The notes beneath the pieces were generated by a model that was not told where the DNA came from, ran no database searches, and was given only the letters and a program-made list of their open reading frames with translations. Shown here piece after piece: positions 1 to 12,013 of a stretch of DNA of 64,000 bases (its first letter is position 1; every line of letters begins with the position of its first letter). Source of the stretch: Yamagishiella unicocca (taxonomy: Eukaryota; Chlorophyta; Chlorophyceae; Chlamydomonadales; Volvocaceae); contig BDSL01000032.1 in the NCBI GenBank assembly GCA_003116995.1, forward strand, positions 310,001 to 374,000, given 5' to 3'. Made by a program: the position numbers and the translations under genes.

Positions 1-3000
1 ACCATCACGCGCGTGGACACCGCACGTCCCACCCGAACCCCACCCCTGCACGAATCCTGCCTTGATCCTGGCGTCATGCACCGGCGATGAAACCCTCCCG
101 CATGGCGCACAAATGAGGTGGAGGCATGTACGGCAGCGAATGTCGGGCGCAGTGCACAGCGCAGGACGTCCACGCAGCACCCAGCATCCCCAAGCAAGTC
201 GCGGGGACTCACTTCCTGGCATGCACTCGGGCGCCATGTGGGTCACCCTGCGGGTCACACGTGCGCATGCGGGATGGGCACTGGGGTGGGAGGGCGAAGG
301 GGCGGGCAGGGCCAGCTGCGCGACCTAGCAACGGAGGCGGCAGCAGCTTTGCACCAGACCGCACGCGCAGCGTCAACTGGGAGGGCTGGGCGGAGCCAGG
401 CCGAGCAGGGGCAGGCTTACGCCACCAGGAAGTCATTGGGTCCCCCTGCTCCGTCAAACATGACGCCACCACAACGACCATACCAACGCACCGCTCCATA
501 ACATCACACGACAGCAGCCCACTTGCTGGGGCCCCCCGCACCCGCTGCATATCGATCACAGCAACACACTCACGTTCCGCAGGCCTGGTCCACATCGGCG
601 TAGCGCGTGCCGTCCTCGGCCGTCTGGGTTGCGCATTGCGAGGGCAGGCAGGGCGACAGGGGGCTCAATGGGCGCAGAAGGGACAGGCACGATCGGAAAG
701 GCCAGGGAGCAGATGGCCACACGCCCGTGTCCGCAGCACCACGGAAGGCGCCGCCTTGCCCCACTGCCCGCCCAGCGTGGCTCGGCCCCCAAGTAACACG
801 GCACGGGTGCCCGATAAACCGGCCGAGCGGGAGTGTACATAACGCAGGGCCCACGCACTCACCTCGGAGAGGTGCAGCACGAAACCGAAGTCCGCCAGCT
901 TGACGGTGAAGCCGCGGTAGTCGCGGGGGCTGGACTTGAGCAGCAGGTTGGCGGGCTTGAGGTCTGTGAGGATTGCAAAGGCGAGCGGAAGGGAAAACGT
1001 GCATCACAGGGATCAAGCATGTCTGTCCCGTCGGCTGCAAGAGACCGGCTCGAGCAAATCACTACCGCACAGCAACCACTTGAGACGCGGTAAGGACGAG
1101 AGCCGACATGGCTACAGGCCGTCAGCGGGCGTACAGCGCTCACCCCTGTGCACCAGGTTCATGGAGTGCAGGTGGCGCAGCGCCAAGGCCACGTCCAGCA
1201 GCGTCATGTAGACGCTCTGGGCAGATAGGAGCGGTGAGGAGGCAGGGTTAATAAATAACAAATTCCTAACGTTTTATCAGGGCGGATTTCATCAGGGTGG
1301 GTAAGGGAGGCGGCAGGGCTTGTAGCTGGGTGGGGAAAATATCCGGCCACACCATGACCCATAGGGCTTCCAAACCATCCCAGGACACGCAATTGTGGTG
1401 CGCGCGCGCAACAAGAGAGCCGGAAAATAACCATGGCAAGCTGTACTGAGGCTGAGGCACGCGCAAGACGACGCACAGTTGTTCCAAGGCAAGCCCCAAT
1501 GTTCGCCTTCCGCCATTGGTCGCCTCGTCAGCGGCGGCTGACAGGAGCCAGTCAAATGCCCCGATACATCATACGTACGGCACGTACCCTCATGTCGTAC
1601 ATGGGCGAAACACCGCCGGGGCTGGCATAGCCCACGGCCGAGCGAGACACCCGCGGGAAGGTCCGAGCCATGAGCGCGTTGCCCAGCGAGCCGGCGTCGC
1701 AGTACTCGGCCAGGATGCAAGTCACGCGCGCCTCGTCGTCACCTGCGTTGCGGGTGTGTGCAAAACACGGACGGCAAGCTTAGGACTCCTCACAAAATTT
1801 AATACCCTGCAAGGACCCTGCAAGGACCCTGCAAGGACCCTGTAAGGACCCTGCAAGGAGTGTTTATCATGCGACCATGAGGCATTCAGTCACCGGTAAC
1901 CTGCGCGGGAATCTCGCCCCGGCCAAACGGGTCCCAGCCATTTGGCTGGGGCGCGATGCCCGCGCAGGTTACCTTGCTGCCGCCGCCGCTTGGTTCCCAT
2001 GCCGTTGGTGCACCAGGGTACAAAGCGACGTCGGCGGCCGCTGTGCGGGCAGGAGATAAGCTGGCCAGAAGCAAAGTTACCTTCCATGTTCAAACTGCGC
2101 CTGAGACCCAAGGGTCGCCCGCCATCGCGACGTCGCTCACCTGCGTCCGCCGTGGGAGGCACCACCTCGAGGTACAGGGATCGGGGGTCGGAGCTCATGG
2201 CGTCCGTGCGCCAATCCTTGCCTTGGCGAGTACGAAGGACCTGCGGCGGCGGCGGCGGTCAACAGCGTCGGTTTGGAACCCAGGCCGCGGTCAACAGCGT
2301 CGGGTTGGAACCCAGGCGGGGGTGCAAGCGCTCGTGCAACACCCAGAATCGTGTGCGCCGGCGGCACCAGCCTGCACCCACCATTTCTGCAAACCAGCCC
2401 CAGTCGCCGCGCATTCGCGTATACGCACTCAGCCAGCAAATACTCGCCAGAGAGACGAAGAAACTCACCACGTTGTTGAATGTCGAGTAGAACTTTCGGG
2501 AGAAAAACCGCGGGCAGTGCACGAGATCGTCGGTGGGGCAGAGCGCAGCGACCCGGAAGAAAGGAACATTGCAAGGGGTGAGGAGGGCGCAAGAGGGGGC
2601 AACACATTCGCGTTCAATACAACATTTTTATGGAGACAAGAGATCGTTGCGTACGCGGCTTGAAGTCCTGCAGAGCCGCAGCAAGGGTGGCATCGTAGCT
2701 GGCGCTCAAAACATGGCTGGCACTGCGCCTGCCTGGAATGGAACCCGGCTGAGGCTCTCGCGAACCCGAGCCGCCGCTTGGGGCTGTCCACAGGCCCATG
2801 CTGCGACATCCTTTCGGGTATCACGATGCAATGGCCACCTGTGTTTCAGCTTGCTCTAATCGTGCCAAGCCCGAAGCAGGCGAGCTCGTTTTTGTTGAGG
2901 ATGCCGCCAAGTGTGGACGACAGGCCAGATGGCTAGGGGTGCTAACCACACGTACGGCTGGTGCTGCACGTGTGCAAGTCGGCACGGGCTCATATCTGCT

Positions 3001-6000
3001 GCGCATCGCCACCAGGAACCGTTCCGCCCACCCACCTGCACGATGTTTGGGTGCGACAGCGAGGACTGTACGGCAAGCTCCATGGCGTTGCGGAGCAGCT
3101 CTCGCCGCACCTTCAGCTGCTTGGCGCCGGGAGCCCCCGACTCGTACTCCTCATCCGGCATCTCCATCAACTGCGGCGATGGCGATGGCGATGCGATACG
3201 AGCCGCGTGGGGCCGCCTGGTCAGCAAGCTTTGGTTGCGCGCACACACAGGAATCAGCCGCAGCGCAACATCTAAATGGGAATGTTGCAAACCCGGTCGG
3301 AAGGATACGCACCACAAGGGGCACGTCGTAAACGTCCCATCGCGGCGCGCACGCGACAAACTTCAAATCCATGAGGGTCTGCCCTGACTAGCCTCCCGAA
3401 AACGTGTCGATGGCTCCTCTTCATCCCTCGCGTCTCCGCCGAAAGGAAGACCAACGCCAGCGCCTGACTGACTGATACGTCGATGCAGCCATCACTCTCC
3501 GTGGGGCGCGAAACCGACTGTAACCTCGGCTTCCTCTTGTTCTCCCCCAAAAGTATCAATGTTTCTGACGCTGCACTCACCTTGACTGCAACGGGCAGCG
3601 AGCCACCAATCACACCCTTGAGAACCACGCCGCCGCCCCCCCTGCCCAGCATCTCCTGCAACTCCAGCTGCTCCAGGTCACTCGCAAACGCGCAGCTGCG
3701 GGTGTTATGAGGGCAGGCCTGGCATGGTAAGACACGTGCTGCGGACGTGGTTTCATAGCCCTGACCTAGGCTGAAATTACAAGGAAAACAGGCAATGATC
3801 ACGTAAGTAGCATGCGCTGGCTTTGCTATACCCGACGTGAATGTTCTGGACCCGTCTCTTTCCTTTACCCCAGAGTAGTCAGCTCGTCGCATAACATTTT
3901 CCAGGGTTCGAATGGCCCCGAGCCGCCAGACACTTACGCAGCGCCGCTGCCGGCCGTCGACGTCTGGATGGTTGCCTGGATGCTGCCGACCAGCAGCTCC
4001 ATCTGCTGCCTCGCCGCGGTGCTGCCCGTCTCGACTCCGGTCACGGTGATGATGGAAGCGCTACGGGCCTCGATCGTGCCGCCGGCGGTGCAGTGGAAGG
4101 AGCCCATATCGCCGTTGCCCGAGGCGAGGAGGAAGTCCAGCGGATCAGCCGGGGGCCCTGAAGCGGGGTTATTAGGCGCCCGGTCGACAGCCAGATTGCG
4201 GCCTTGACGGAAGCGGTCAACGCTGTTTGCGCCGCGAAGCATGCTCAAAAGGCCTGCGGAGCGGGGGATGGAGGCATTTGAGGAGATGACGCCACCACGG
4301 CGTGCTGCTTAGGGCCATCCGGACGGCAGAAGGCGACGCAGCGATGCGACACCATGACAAATTGAGGAGAACGACTGAGCAGCGAGATGCGACCCGGGAA
4401 TCAGGTTTCCCAAACACTGGAAACCGTGACGGTTCGGGACACCTGGTACAGCTGGTTGGGAGTACGGGGAGATGCTAACGTATCCCAGACAGCCAAAGTA
4501 AACTATACCGAAGAAGCTTGCCGCCAAGCGCAGCTAACAGTGCCAGAACAAGGTCCCAAGACACGCCGTCGGCACATGCCAGGTATGCTGTACATGCAGT
4601 CGGGTCAACCGCCAACCGTCACCTAACGGTAGGCTTGCTGCGGCATTCAAGCCCGCTCACCGTGAGAAGTGACCAGCTGCGGCGCAACTGCTCATGCACC
4701 CAACCCGCTATACTGGCGCCACCCCCCGCACCAAATCGAGCACCCAGTTGAAAACAAGCACGTTCGCCCACCCGCGCTTCCCGTTCTGCCTTCCATAACA
4801 AAACATCTAGTGAGCCATGTGTTCGGTGCGGACTGCCTTAGTCACCTTTCTGAGCGTCCAGCGTTGCGGGGGGCTGGTGTTGCTGCTGCTGCTGTTGCTG
4901 CTGCTGCGAGTAGACGTCCAGATCCACCGTGGATATGTGGCTGGTCATAGACACCGAGAACGGACTCGTGTACAGTGCCTTCCTACGGCACAACGAATCA
5001 AGGAAGCCCATGCTGCCGATTTGCCCTGCCGGAGAAGCGGGAGGCGCGCAGGGACCCGCAGGCGCCAGCTCGTCGGTCGTGCTTAGGCCACGTACGACAG
5101 CGTACGACCCCGGCGCCGCGGCCTTGAGCATGTCGTACTCTGGTGCCAGGGAGCCGCGCAGCTTGTCACGTATTGGGCGCGCCAGAGTCTGCCACCGCAT
5201 GCGTGAGTGCGCGGGAGGGGGCATGAGATAAGTATGGAGTAAGCTGTACGCACAGGCGGCCGATGCGTTTGATTGCGGGCGAGCACGCCAGATGGGGCCC
5301 AGTTCCGAGTGATCGCCTTCGGGAAGCTGCAATAAGGCGACAAATGACTCGCCAGTTTGCGATGGCTATAAATCCCGCCCCCGATACGCCTACATGCCAC
5401 TTTTCATCGTGAGGCAGGAGACGGGATGGCATCCCCAGTTCCGCTGCGATGTATGGCGTCCAAGCGTGGGGCGTAAGACGCAACCTACTGTGCGTCCCTA
5501 AATGCGTCAGCGGCCCGCCATGGCTGCCCCACTGGCAGCGATGCACAAACAGACATCACAGTCAGCTCACGTCGCTGCGCAGGCCTTGCGCCGAGCCCCC
5601 CCCTAAATGTCGTACATGACCCAGTATTGACGCCAGGCTGTCGCACGCCTTCTCGCAAGAATCCGCCCCCCAGTCTCCTCCCACTGGCACCATAACCATC
5701 CCAGCCCCCTCCCGCCGGTGTGTCGTACGATCGTACCACGTCCAGCAGCTCCTGGCAGCTGCTCCTCACCGCCTCCAGCAGCTGCGCCGGCAGGCGCTTG
5801 GGGAAGCACAGGTACAGCCCCAGGGCCGCGCCCTCGCCCAGCTGCAGCGTCAGGAGCACCAGAGACTGAGGGATGGAGACTGGGCCAGTGCTGCCGCAGC
5901 TGCCACCAACCATGCCAGTACCGGACGTGTTGCCGCTGCTCCACAGCCCCATTGTGGGTCCCTTAGGACCCATCAGTAGGCAGACATCGCGCGAAGGGTT

Positions 6001-8201
6001 GTGGACGTTCTGCACGTACGTCAGCGTGTCCTCAATCACAGCTGAGACCGGCGGTGGCGACACACTAGCGTCCACAACCACAGTCACGGGGCCGGCACCT
6101 GCGCCAGCAGCCCCACCGCCGGTGCCAGCGACATCCTGTTGCTTGTTTTTCAGAGCCGGCCCCTGATGCCGTTGGCTTTCCAGCACGGACAACAACAACG
6201 TGTGGCGCAGGGGGAAGGCGCTGGCACAGAGCGCCGGCGGAGCGCCGCTCGAGGCTGCCACAGTAGCCGCGTCAGCCGCGCTCAACGGGACGACGATGTG
6301 GCCGCTGCCCAGCGAGCGGGCACCCACAGTCTGCATGGCGGACGCCGTACGCGGCTGCAAGCTGGCGTTGATGCCGGAGAAGAAGCGCGACATGGACCGG
6401 AGGCTGCTGCCGCCGAGTTCCTCGGTGGGCGGTGTGGGCGGGCTCCTGCGGGCGGCAGCCGGGCAGGCACACCGCGTTGGGGGAATGGCGGCAGGATGTT
6501 ACGGCAACACATGCGGCAAAGAGCATGAAGGCAGGGGCCAAGAGGCAAGGTACCGGTGTACGACCAGGGCGCGGTGCACGTGCGGTGAGCATGTCGGCAG
6601 AGCGGGCGCATGTCAGCTGCTCCGCCGCCGATCCGGCGATAAGGGGCTCAGGCTCACGTGCCAGCTTCGACGGGATGCTTACTGGCTCTCACCGGACAGG
6701 CGACAATTGCGATTGCGCAGTTGTGGTGGCGTTGGCCGTTCCAGCTGCAGCGGAAGATGTCTGGGCGCTGCCCCTCGCGGCCAGCTGCCTCGGCTTCGTG
6801 ATGCTACTGCCACTGCCGCTGCTTGCTACGGCAGCAGCTGCACACCCATCTCCGTCTCCCCCGCCATCCAGCTCGCCCTCGCCGGCAGTTTCGCCAGCCG
6901 CCCCCGGCTGCACCCGGAACAGCAACGCCAGCTGCTTGTCGGGCCCGGGCGGCACCATCGCGGCGCTCGCGTGCGCCTCCAGCACGAAGCGACACCGCAC
7001 GTGAGACGTCACCGCGCTGCAGAGCTGCGCCGTCAGGGCCTGCATGCTGGGCGCAGCCCGCAGCCGCGCCACGGCAGCAGTCAGCCGCACCATGTTGTCC
7101 GAACCCAAGCCCACCAGGCACATGGACGCAGTGAACGACAGCTGACGAAGGGCATCGTCGCTGCTCAGTAACAGCTGCGGCTTTGCGCCATGGAGCTTGG
7201 CAAGTCGGCCATGATCGAGGCTGCTGAAACTTGCCGTCGTCCGGTTCTGCGTCGTTTGATTCGTACGCTCCTGCGGCTCCTGAAGCGGGCTTTCGGGCCG
7301 CTTCACCCCGCGTGCCCCCAACAACAAGCCGCCGACCAATTTGTCGCCTTGGAACAGTGGCAGCGCAACTACGGGGCGTGTCCGCTTCTGGGCCTGTAGG
7401 TAAGGCTGTTTGAGCCAGCCGCGCAAGCGAGACGAAAGCAAGCGAGCGAGCTTTCATCGATCAGCAGTTCGGTTGCGACAGGACAGCGTGCGACCATTGT
7501 TGCATCTCACGGCATCTTTACTTGCACATAGTTTTTAGCGACCCACCTGCACAGTAGACGTCAGTGGCGATGGCGACGGCAACGCCGCTAGCTTCCAATG
7601 ACAACTGGGCTTAAACGCGAACATCTGCTGAAAAAGCGCCGTCCGTTCGTCACACGCAATGTCAATACCCTCGTACCAAGCGTCCTCGGGTTCTGGTGAC
7701 AGGAGCACAAACTCTGCCGGATCCGAGTTTCCGGCCGTAGCAACACCATATAGCCTACGTCACGTCAGGAAGAGATGAATGCACTGCGGCGCCGGAAAAT
7801 GTTGGCAAGCCCATCGCGGCATAGGCTGTATATGCTTACTCGGCAATCAGCCCTTGATTTTCAAGCGTTCGCAAAAGCGACTGCATACGGCTATGCCAGC
7901 TACCGTTGAGGCTCAACAGCGCGCCTTGTATGTGCTCGAGGGCCTGCAACGTGCCAAGGAAGTGATAAACAGCCGCGCTGCAAAAACTTGTTTTACCCAT
8001 ATAAAAAGCATACGCCTTATACAAATAAGTCACCTCGAAATAATGCACTGCTGGGGTTTCAATCACTTTTACCTCGCGAGCGGCCTGTGCTCGGCCCTCT
8101 TGACAGGGCGGCGCAGTATCCAGCTGCGCAGAAAAATGTTGCTCTCCATCCTCCGACAAGCTAGGAGCTCTTCGAAAGCAATCAAAAACCCCCAGTCGCA
8201 T
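1..8201 (-). CDS. TKL-A: dual-GAF TKL-family protein kinase, 3' end off the window
   Basis: Sixteen of an expected 19 exons splice in frame: 8201-8073, 7943-7840, 7754-7547, 7393-6693, 6445-5737, 5188-4846, 4253-3938, 3695-3581, 3170-3036, 2492-2469, 2240-2141, 1742-1588, 1216-1144, 963-863, 623-574, 247-213. The start is the ATG of MRLGVFDCFRR, conserved in the paralogues. Exons 2-5 encode two GAF-like modules. Exon 6 carries a poly-Q tract (4878-4908). Exon 8 begins the kinase with the loop LGRGGGGVV and VAVK. Exon 9 gives the C-helix (MELAVQSSLSHPNIVQ), exon 12 the hinge (ILAEYCDAGSL), exons 13-14 HRDLKPANLLL and ADFGF, exons 15-16 CGT and THMAPE. The C-lobe end lies left of the window. 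Exon 3 is longer than in the paralogues because the usual donor is lost. The GAF-1 end reads GGLLLG instead of GALWLEE. It is predicted to be a catalytically competent soluble Ser/Thr kinase; ligand and substrate are unknown. Confidence 0.85.
1805..1859. repeat. 11 bp tandem repeat, 5 units
   Basis: Five consecutive 11 bp units of ccctgcaagga (one with t for c) lie in the TKL-A intron between exons 11 and 12. Confidence 0.95.
1895..1973. repeat. Long inverted repeat (foldback element)
   Basis: Two imperfect 33 bp arms (1895-1927 and 1941-1973) flank a 13 bp spacer. Each arm starts or ends in ggtaacctgcgcggg or its complement. It lies in the TKL-A exon 11/12 intron and could be a small foldback transposon relic or a strong RNA hairpin. 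No target-site duplication could be assigned. Confidence 0.85.
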
Positions 8202-9594
8202 AGTGCAGCGTGTGACGAACCACTTTTGATGAGGTCGGTATATTAGGTAAGATTTCCCTCTCAAATGTTAATTAAATTCATATGCATATGGTTGCAGTAG
8301 TATTGTGTATTGCAGAGGTTGCTGCCTGAAGTGTGTAACTCGTGATCGCGATCGCCGCCGTAAATATCCCAACGTATCCAAAAATGCTTGGTACGGTGTT
8401 GCATAATGCTTTGTGGCATCATTAGTATTAGAAGCATCACCGGAAATGTCGTGTTTGGCAGGATGGGTGGATGGCAGTGTCTGGACAACGCCGTATAACA
8501 GCTGCTTACATCAGCGCTATGTTCGAGCAGTCGCCCCGAGGGGCACAGAAAACCTCTGAATGGCACAGAGACGCCAACCTGCCGAAACAGCAGCCACGAC
8601 GCGACAGCCACAGGCACCCACAAAACGACGATGGTGTGGCCTCGTTTTGTTTTATGGCCTCTCCCTCTTGTCCTGGTTTATGCCCGGCGTGTATTGTGCT
8701 TTTTGAGGCTCGCCTTTGCCCTTAGGGGCGTCTGCTGGGTTCAGCCCTGGCTGTCGTATGATGAGGCCCGTCATGGGTCCCTCTTCTTCGCCGGGGATTG
8801 AGGACACTGTTGAAAACATAACGAGGCGCCGCACGAAACGTCAGGGGAAGGTGGCAACATAACGCCCGTTAACTTTGACCCCCCCATTTGATTTTGGGCG
8901 GCTGACTAAGACGATTCGAAATCAGAAGCGCGCTGATATGGTCAGCTGTAGTATCAACGACCCTTCCTGTCCTGGGCTCGGGCTTGCGAATGCCCTATCG
9001 AAACCACCAATCGTTGCGATAATGCCGTTGTACACCGCGGGTCGTGTTTATAGAGCACGTGAGCACCGTTGCAAAGGGTTGCAATCATGAGATGCCATGG
9101 TGCTGCTCCAGGCCGTTCCTGGCTGCCTTACGATTGTGGTAATACCGTTCGAAACACGGAGTGCTTAACCGAAAATCCTTGACCAGCCGATTCCAGGCCC
9201 ACGCCATGCCACCCCACTGCACAGCGCATCACGACGTATCTGATCACACTGTAACATCTCATAATCATCCGGACGGATCAGGTCTCTGGTGCAACCAATC
9301 ATTTGCAATCATGAGATATCCCCAGCAGGTGGCGTTGTTGGAAAAATCTGGGACTGCTGTCGTAGTTTTTTAGGCAGTTTTGGGAACAACGCAGTTTTTC
9401 ATGGCAGTTTTGTGAGGCACCGGTAGTTTTGTGGCCTTCTAACAGTCACAGATGGCGGAATTGCTTAACGACTGATGCTCACCAAACATTGAACCACATA
9501 CAGCCGGCCAAGTCCTACAAAAAGACGGGAACCGTCTTCTTCGTGAAGCAGATGATCGTGTATGTTATTTTAGGTTTAGTAAGCGTGGATGGAA

Positions 9595-9985
9595 GGGCAT
9601 GTGGACGATGCGTGGGATCACGTGCTGTCCTTGACTTGTCTGGCCTCGGTGTACCCAGGGGTAGCTGGGTTGCCATCCTTCTGGGGAGCCCTCTGTTTTG
9701 CATATGTCAGGCTCAAACTTGTCATCTGGTCCTGGGGCCTCTAGCACTGTCTCGTCTTTTCCAGTGGTGGGCCTTGGCGTGCCCAGGGGTGCTTGGGTTG
9801 TCTTTCTTGTCAGGGTCCACTGTGTTGGGCGAGGTGAGGTGTCAAGTGTTTTGGGTGGCTTTCGGGGCGTCTGCTGGCTGCTAGCGCTGTCATCTCGTAT
9901 GGTGCGGTGATGTCTGGGTCTTCCCCCTTGGGTTTGGCCCGGCTTGCCTCTGCTGAGTCCAGGACATGGCCCCCCTTCTTGTCCT
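9595..9985. repeat. Dispersed repeat-like segment with an internal ~130 bp spaced duplication
   Basis: The phrase around gcccaggggt(a/g)(g/c)ttgggtt occurs near 9640-9680 and again near 9771-9810. The 3' part resembles 8725-8800 in the same spacer. This is compatible with a decayed transposable element; the family is not recognised. Confidence 0.5.
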
Positions 9986-10835
9986 GGGTAAATCGGGCTT
10001 GAGTTCACGTAAGCATTTGATTTGTTGCGTTGCGAGGTATGTAAGGTACCTTAGGTACCGGTCCCCAGCCTGTATCGTGAGGCGCGCGGCGTACCAGCGT
10101 AGCGCATTCACGCGGTTTTCTCAGCTGGCGCTCTCTTTCATCGGCCCCCGTCTGCTACCATACTTTTGTAGCCAACCCAATGTGGTACCATGGACATGCT
10201 GCTATTCCTCTTGTGTTGCCGTGTAGGGCACTGTGAGTTGCGCTCGTCCGGCCCACTGCTCTAAAAAACGCCTGTTAGGGGTATCCATTGTTTTGCATCT
10301 GCCAGGCGGCAATCCCGTCCGTTCGCGGCTACTGTTTCCCGGTCATTTTGCGGTCTTTTTGCGCGCAGCTTCCCAGGCCCCGCTGTTAATTTCGTGTACT
10401 GGGGACTTTTATTGCGCTGCCGGCCATGCGGAAATGCGGCCCGTCTGGGCTGTTTCTCCAGCCACTACTTTTCGGCATCGGCGGTAGAATATACGAGCAC
10501 CGCTCGTATTACACGGTCCCGGCCCTCTCCACATACGATCTCGGCTTTTTTTAGCAGGGAATGTCATGACGAGCATCCTCCGCGCAGCTTTCCGACGCTC
10601 GCTTGTATTTTTGCCTTTTAGGGGTGTCCGTTCTGCATTCGGCCAAGTGGGCAGCCGGTCCGTCTGTGCTGCTCGTCTGACCCGTGTACCATAGTCTAAA
10701 GTCGGCATCGGCGGTAGTTTCATACGAGCTCGTCTGGGGCAAATCTCGCTACAATGGTCCCCTGTAACACTCGCATTCTGCTTAACGACGGCCAAGGGTC
10801 GCGCGCCCGAAGTGGGTGGGCACAACATTAAGTTT

Positions 10836-10895
10836 CAGGCGATGCGCCCGATGCTTCTACTTTTTAGGGTATGAAGCCCACTATGTTGAATACTG
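10836..10895 (+). repeat. Dispersed repeat R1, diverged copy
   Basis: It is similar to the R1 core seen at 22996-23130 and 29416-29550 (caggcgatg...cccgatg.ttctac...cccact), but clearly more diverged. It lies in the TKL-A/B spacer. Confidence 0.5.
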
Positions 10896-11778
10896 CAACA
10901 AAAACGGGGCGACGCCGACCCAACCAAACATATGTGGCACACCCACGCTACAAGAAAGGCAAGAAAACAATGCGCAGGGTCCAAAAACAAAGATGGGCAA
11001 CACGCCAGTGCCCCCCCCGCCATGCGTTACGCCACACCCCTGAAAAACAAATGCACCACAGACCTATGGGTCCCAAACGCTAGCGGTGGCAGTTACGTGA
11101 AACGTTTTGCATAAGCATGCCGGATGAAACGTCGAATGTTTGGGACTCTGCTCCGAAATGCGAGCCCTGTACCCCGATCAGCGTGGATCAGCGTTGGTGA
11201 CCGACGTATATCACGTGCACGATGCCAATATGTGCGTGTCAATCGTTGTCAACTTACAGCTGAGGCACGAAGTCCACGAAAAACAAACGAAAGCGCTGGT
11301 AGGAACGGGCAGCGCCGGCAGGCGCGGGGAGCCGGATGAGTATGCTTGAATCAACATAAAATACGCCTAATGTCCAGATGCGTGTACGTTACAAAATAGG
11401 CTACCTCACGCCCAAAATAAGCTGCCTCACGCCTTCATGCTCATATGTCGATGCCATACAAGCCGAAGGCTCAAGATCAGCACAGGTACCCGGATTGCGC
11501 GGGAATTAAACTAGAAACGCAATTTGCAGGCATGACGGTGCTATCACATCATAATGCACGATCGACAACAGCGTACGCCACTATTGCTTCCAGGACGAAG
11601 ACATAACCTCTACAGCTGCTACTGCCTTATTCATCAAATCAAGTCGCTCCCTCACTTCACGGGTTATTGCCTGGCATTTACGCGGGTTTATTGCTCACGC
11701 GTATCAATTATTTCCTCTTAACCTCTCATGCACACTCACATGGTGCACATTATTGCTTCACAACATCGCCCCGCTCGT

Positions 11779-11783
11779 TTACA
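11779..11783 (-). terminator. Candidate TGTAA poly(A) signal of TKL-B
   Basis: TTACA on the plus strand is TGTAA on the coding strand, about 230 bp after the TKL-B stop. TGTAA is the standard poly(A) signal of chlorophyte nuclear genes. The motif is short, so chance occurrence is possible. Confidence 0.45.
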
Positions 11784-12013
11784 CATGCCCAGTAAACACG
11801 GAAAGGCAACCCGAGTTTTTAGGTATGGCCGCAGACGCTGGGGCATCAGGTTGGTTTCAATTGACCGTTAGATCTCGATACCGTTATAATAATAAAAATA
11901 AAGCAACCCGGATCTACGGCTGCGATTCACCCGTAGGCGTAAGCATAGCCATGCCCCGTGCAATAATGCATGGCCATCTTCGCACGCCGCTCCCAATGAC
12001 CGCACCCTCGTCG

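Larger units (their letters stand above)
8202..12013. other. Spacer between TKL-B and TKL-A, no recognised gene
   Basis: This 3.8 kb stretch contains the presumed promoter of TKL-A at its left end and the TKL-B 3' flank at its right end. Between them are repeat-like GC-rich segments (8625-8810, 9595-9985, 10236-10895) with internally similar sentences, for example ggggcgtctgctgg near 8725 and 9863. Open frames exist but none matches a known family or splices into a convincing product. Confidence 0.6.

Noticed and set aside
6200..7171. 323-codon plus-strand open frame
   Set aside because: It is antisense to TKL-A exons 4-5. GC-rich coding sequence often leaves the opposite strand open; there is no domain or conserved start. 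The same applies to 19000-19902 and 33071-33985.
1..8201. TKL-A as a pseudogene
   Set aside because: All visible exons stay in frame with valid splice sites and intact catalytic motifs. The missing C-lobe is caused by the window edge.
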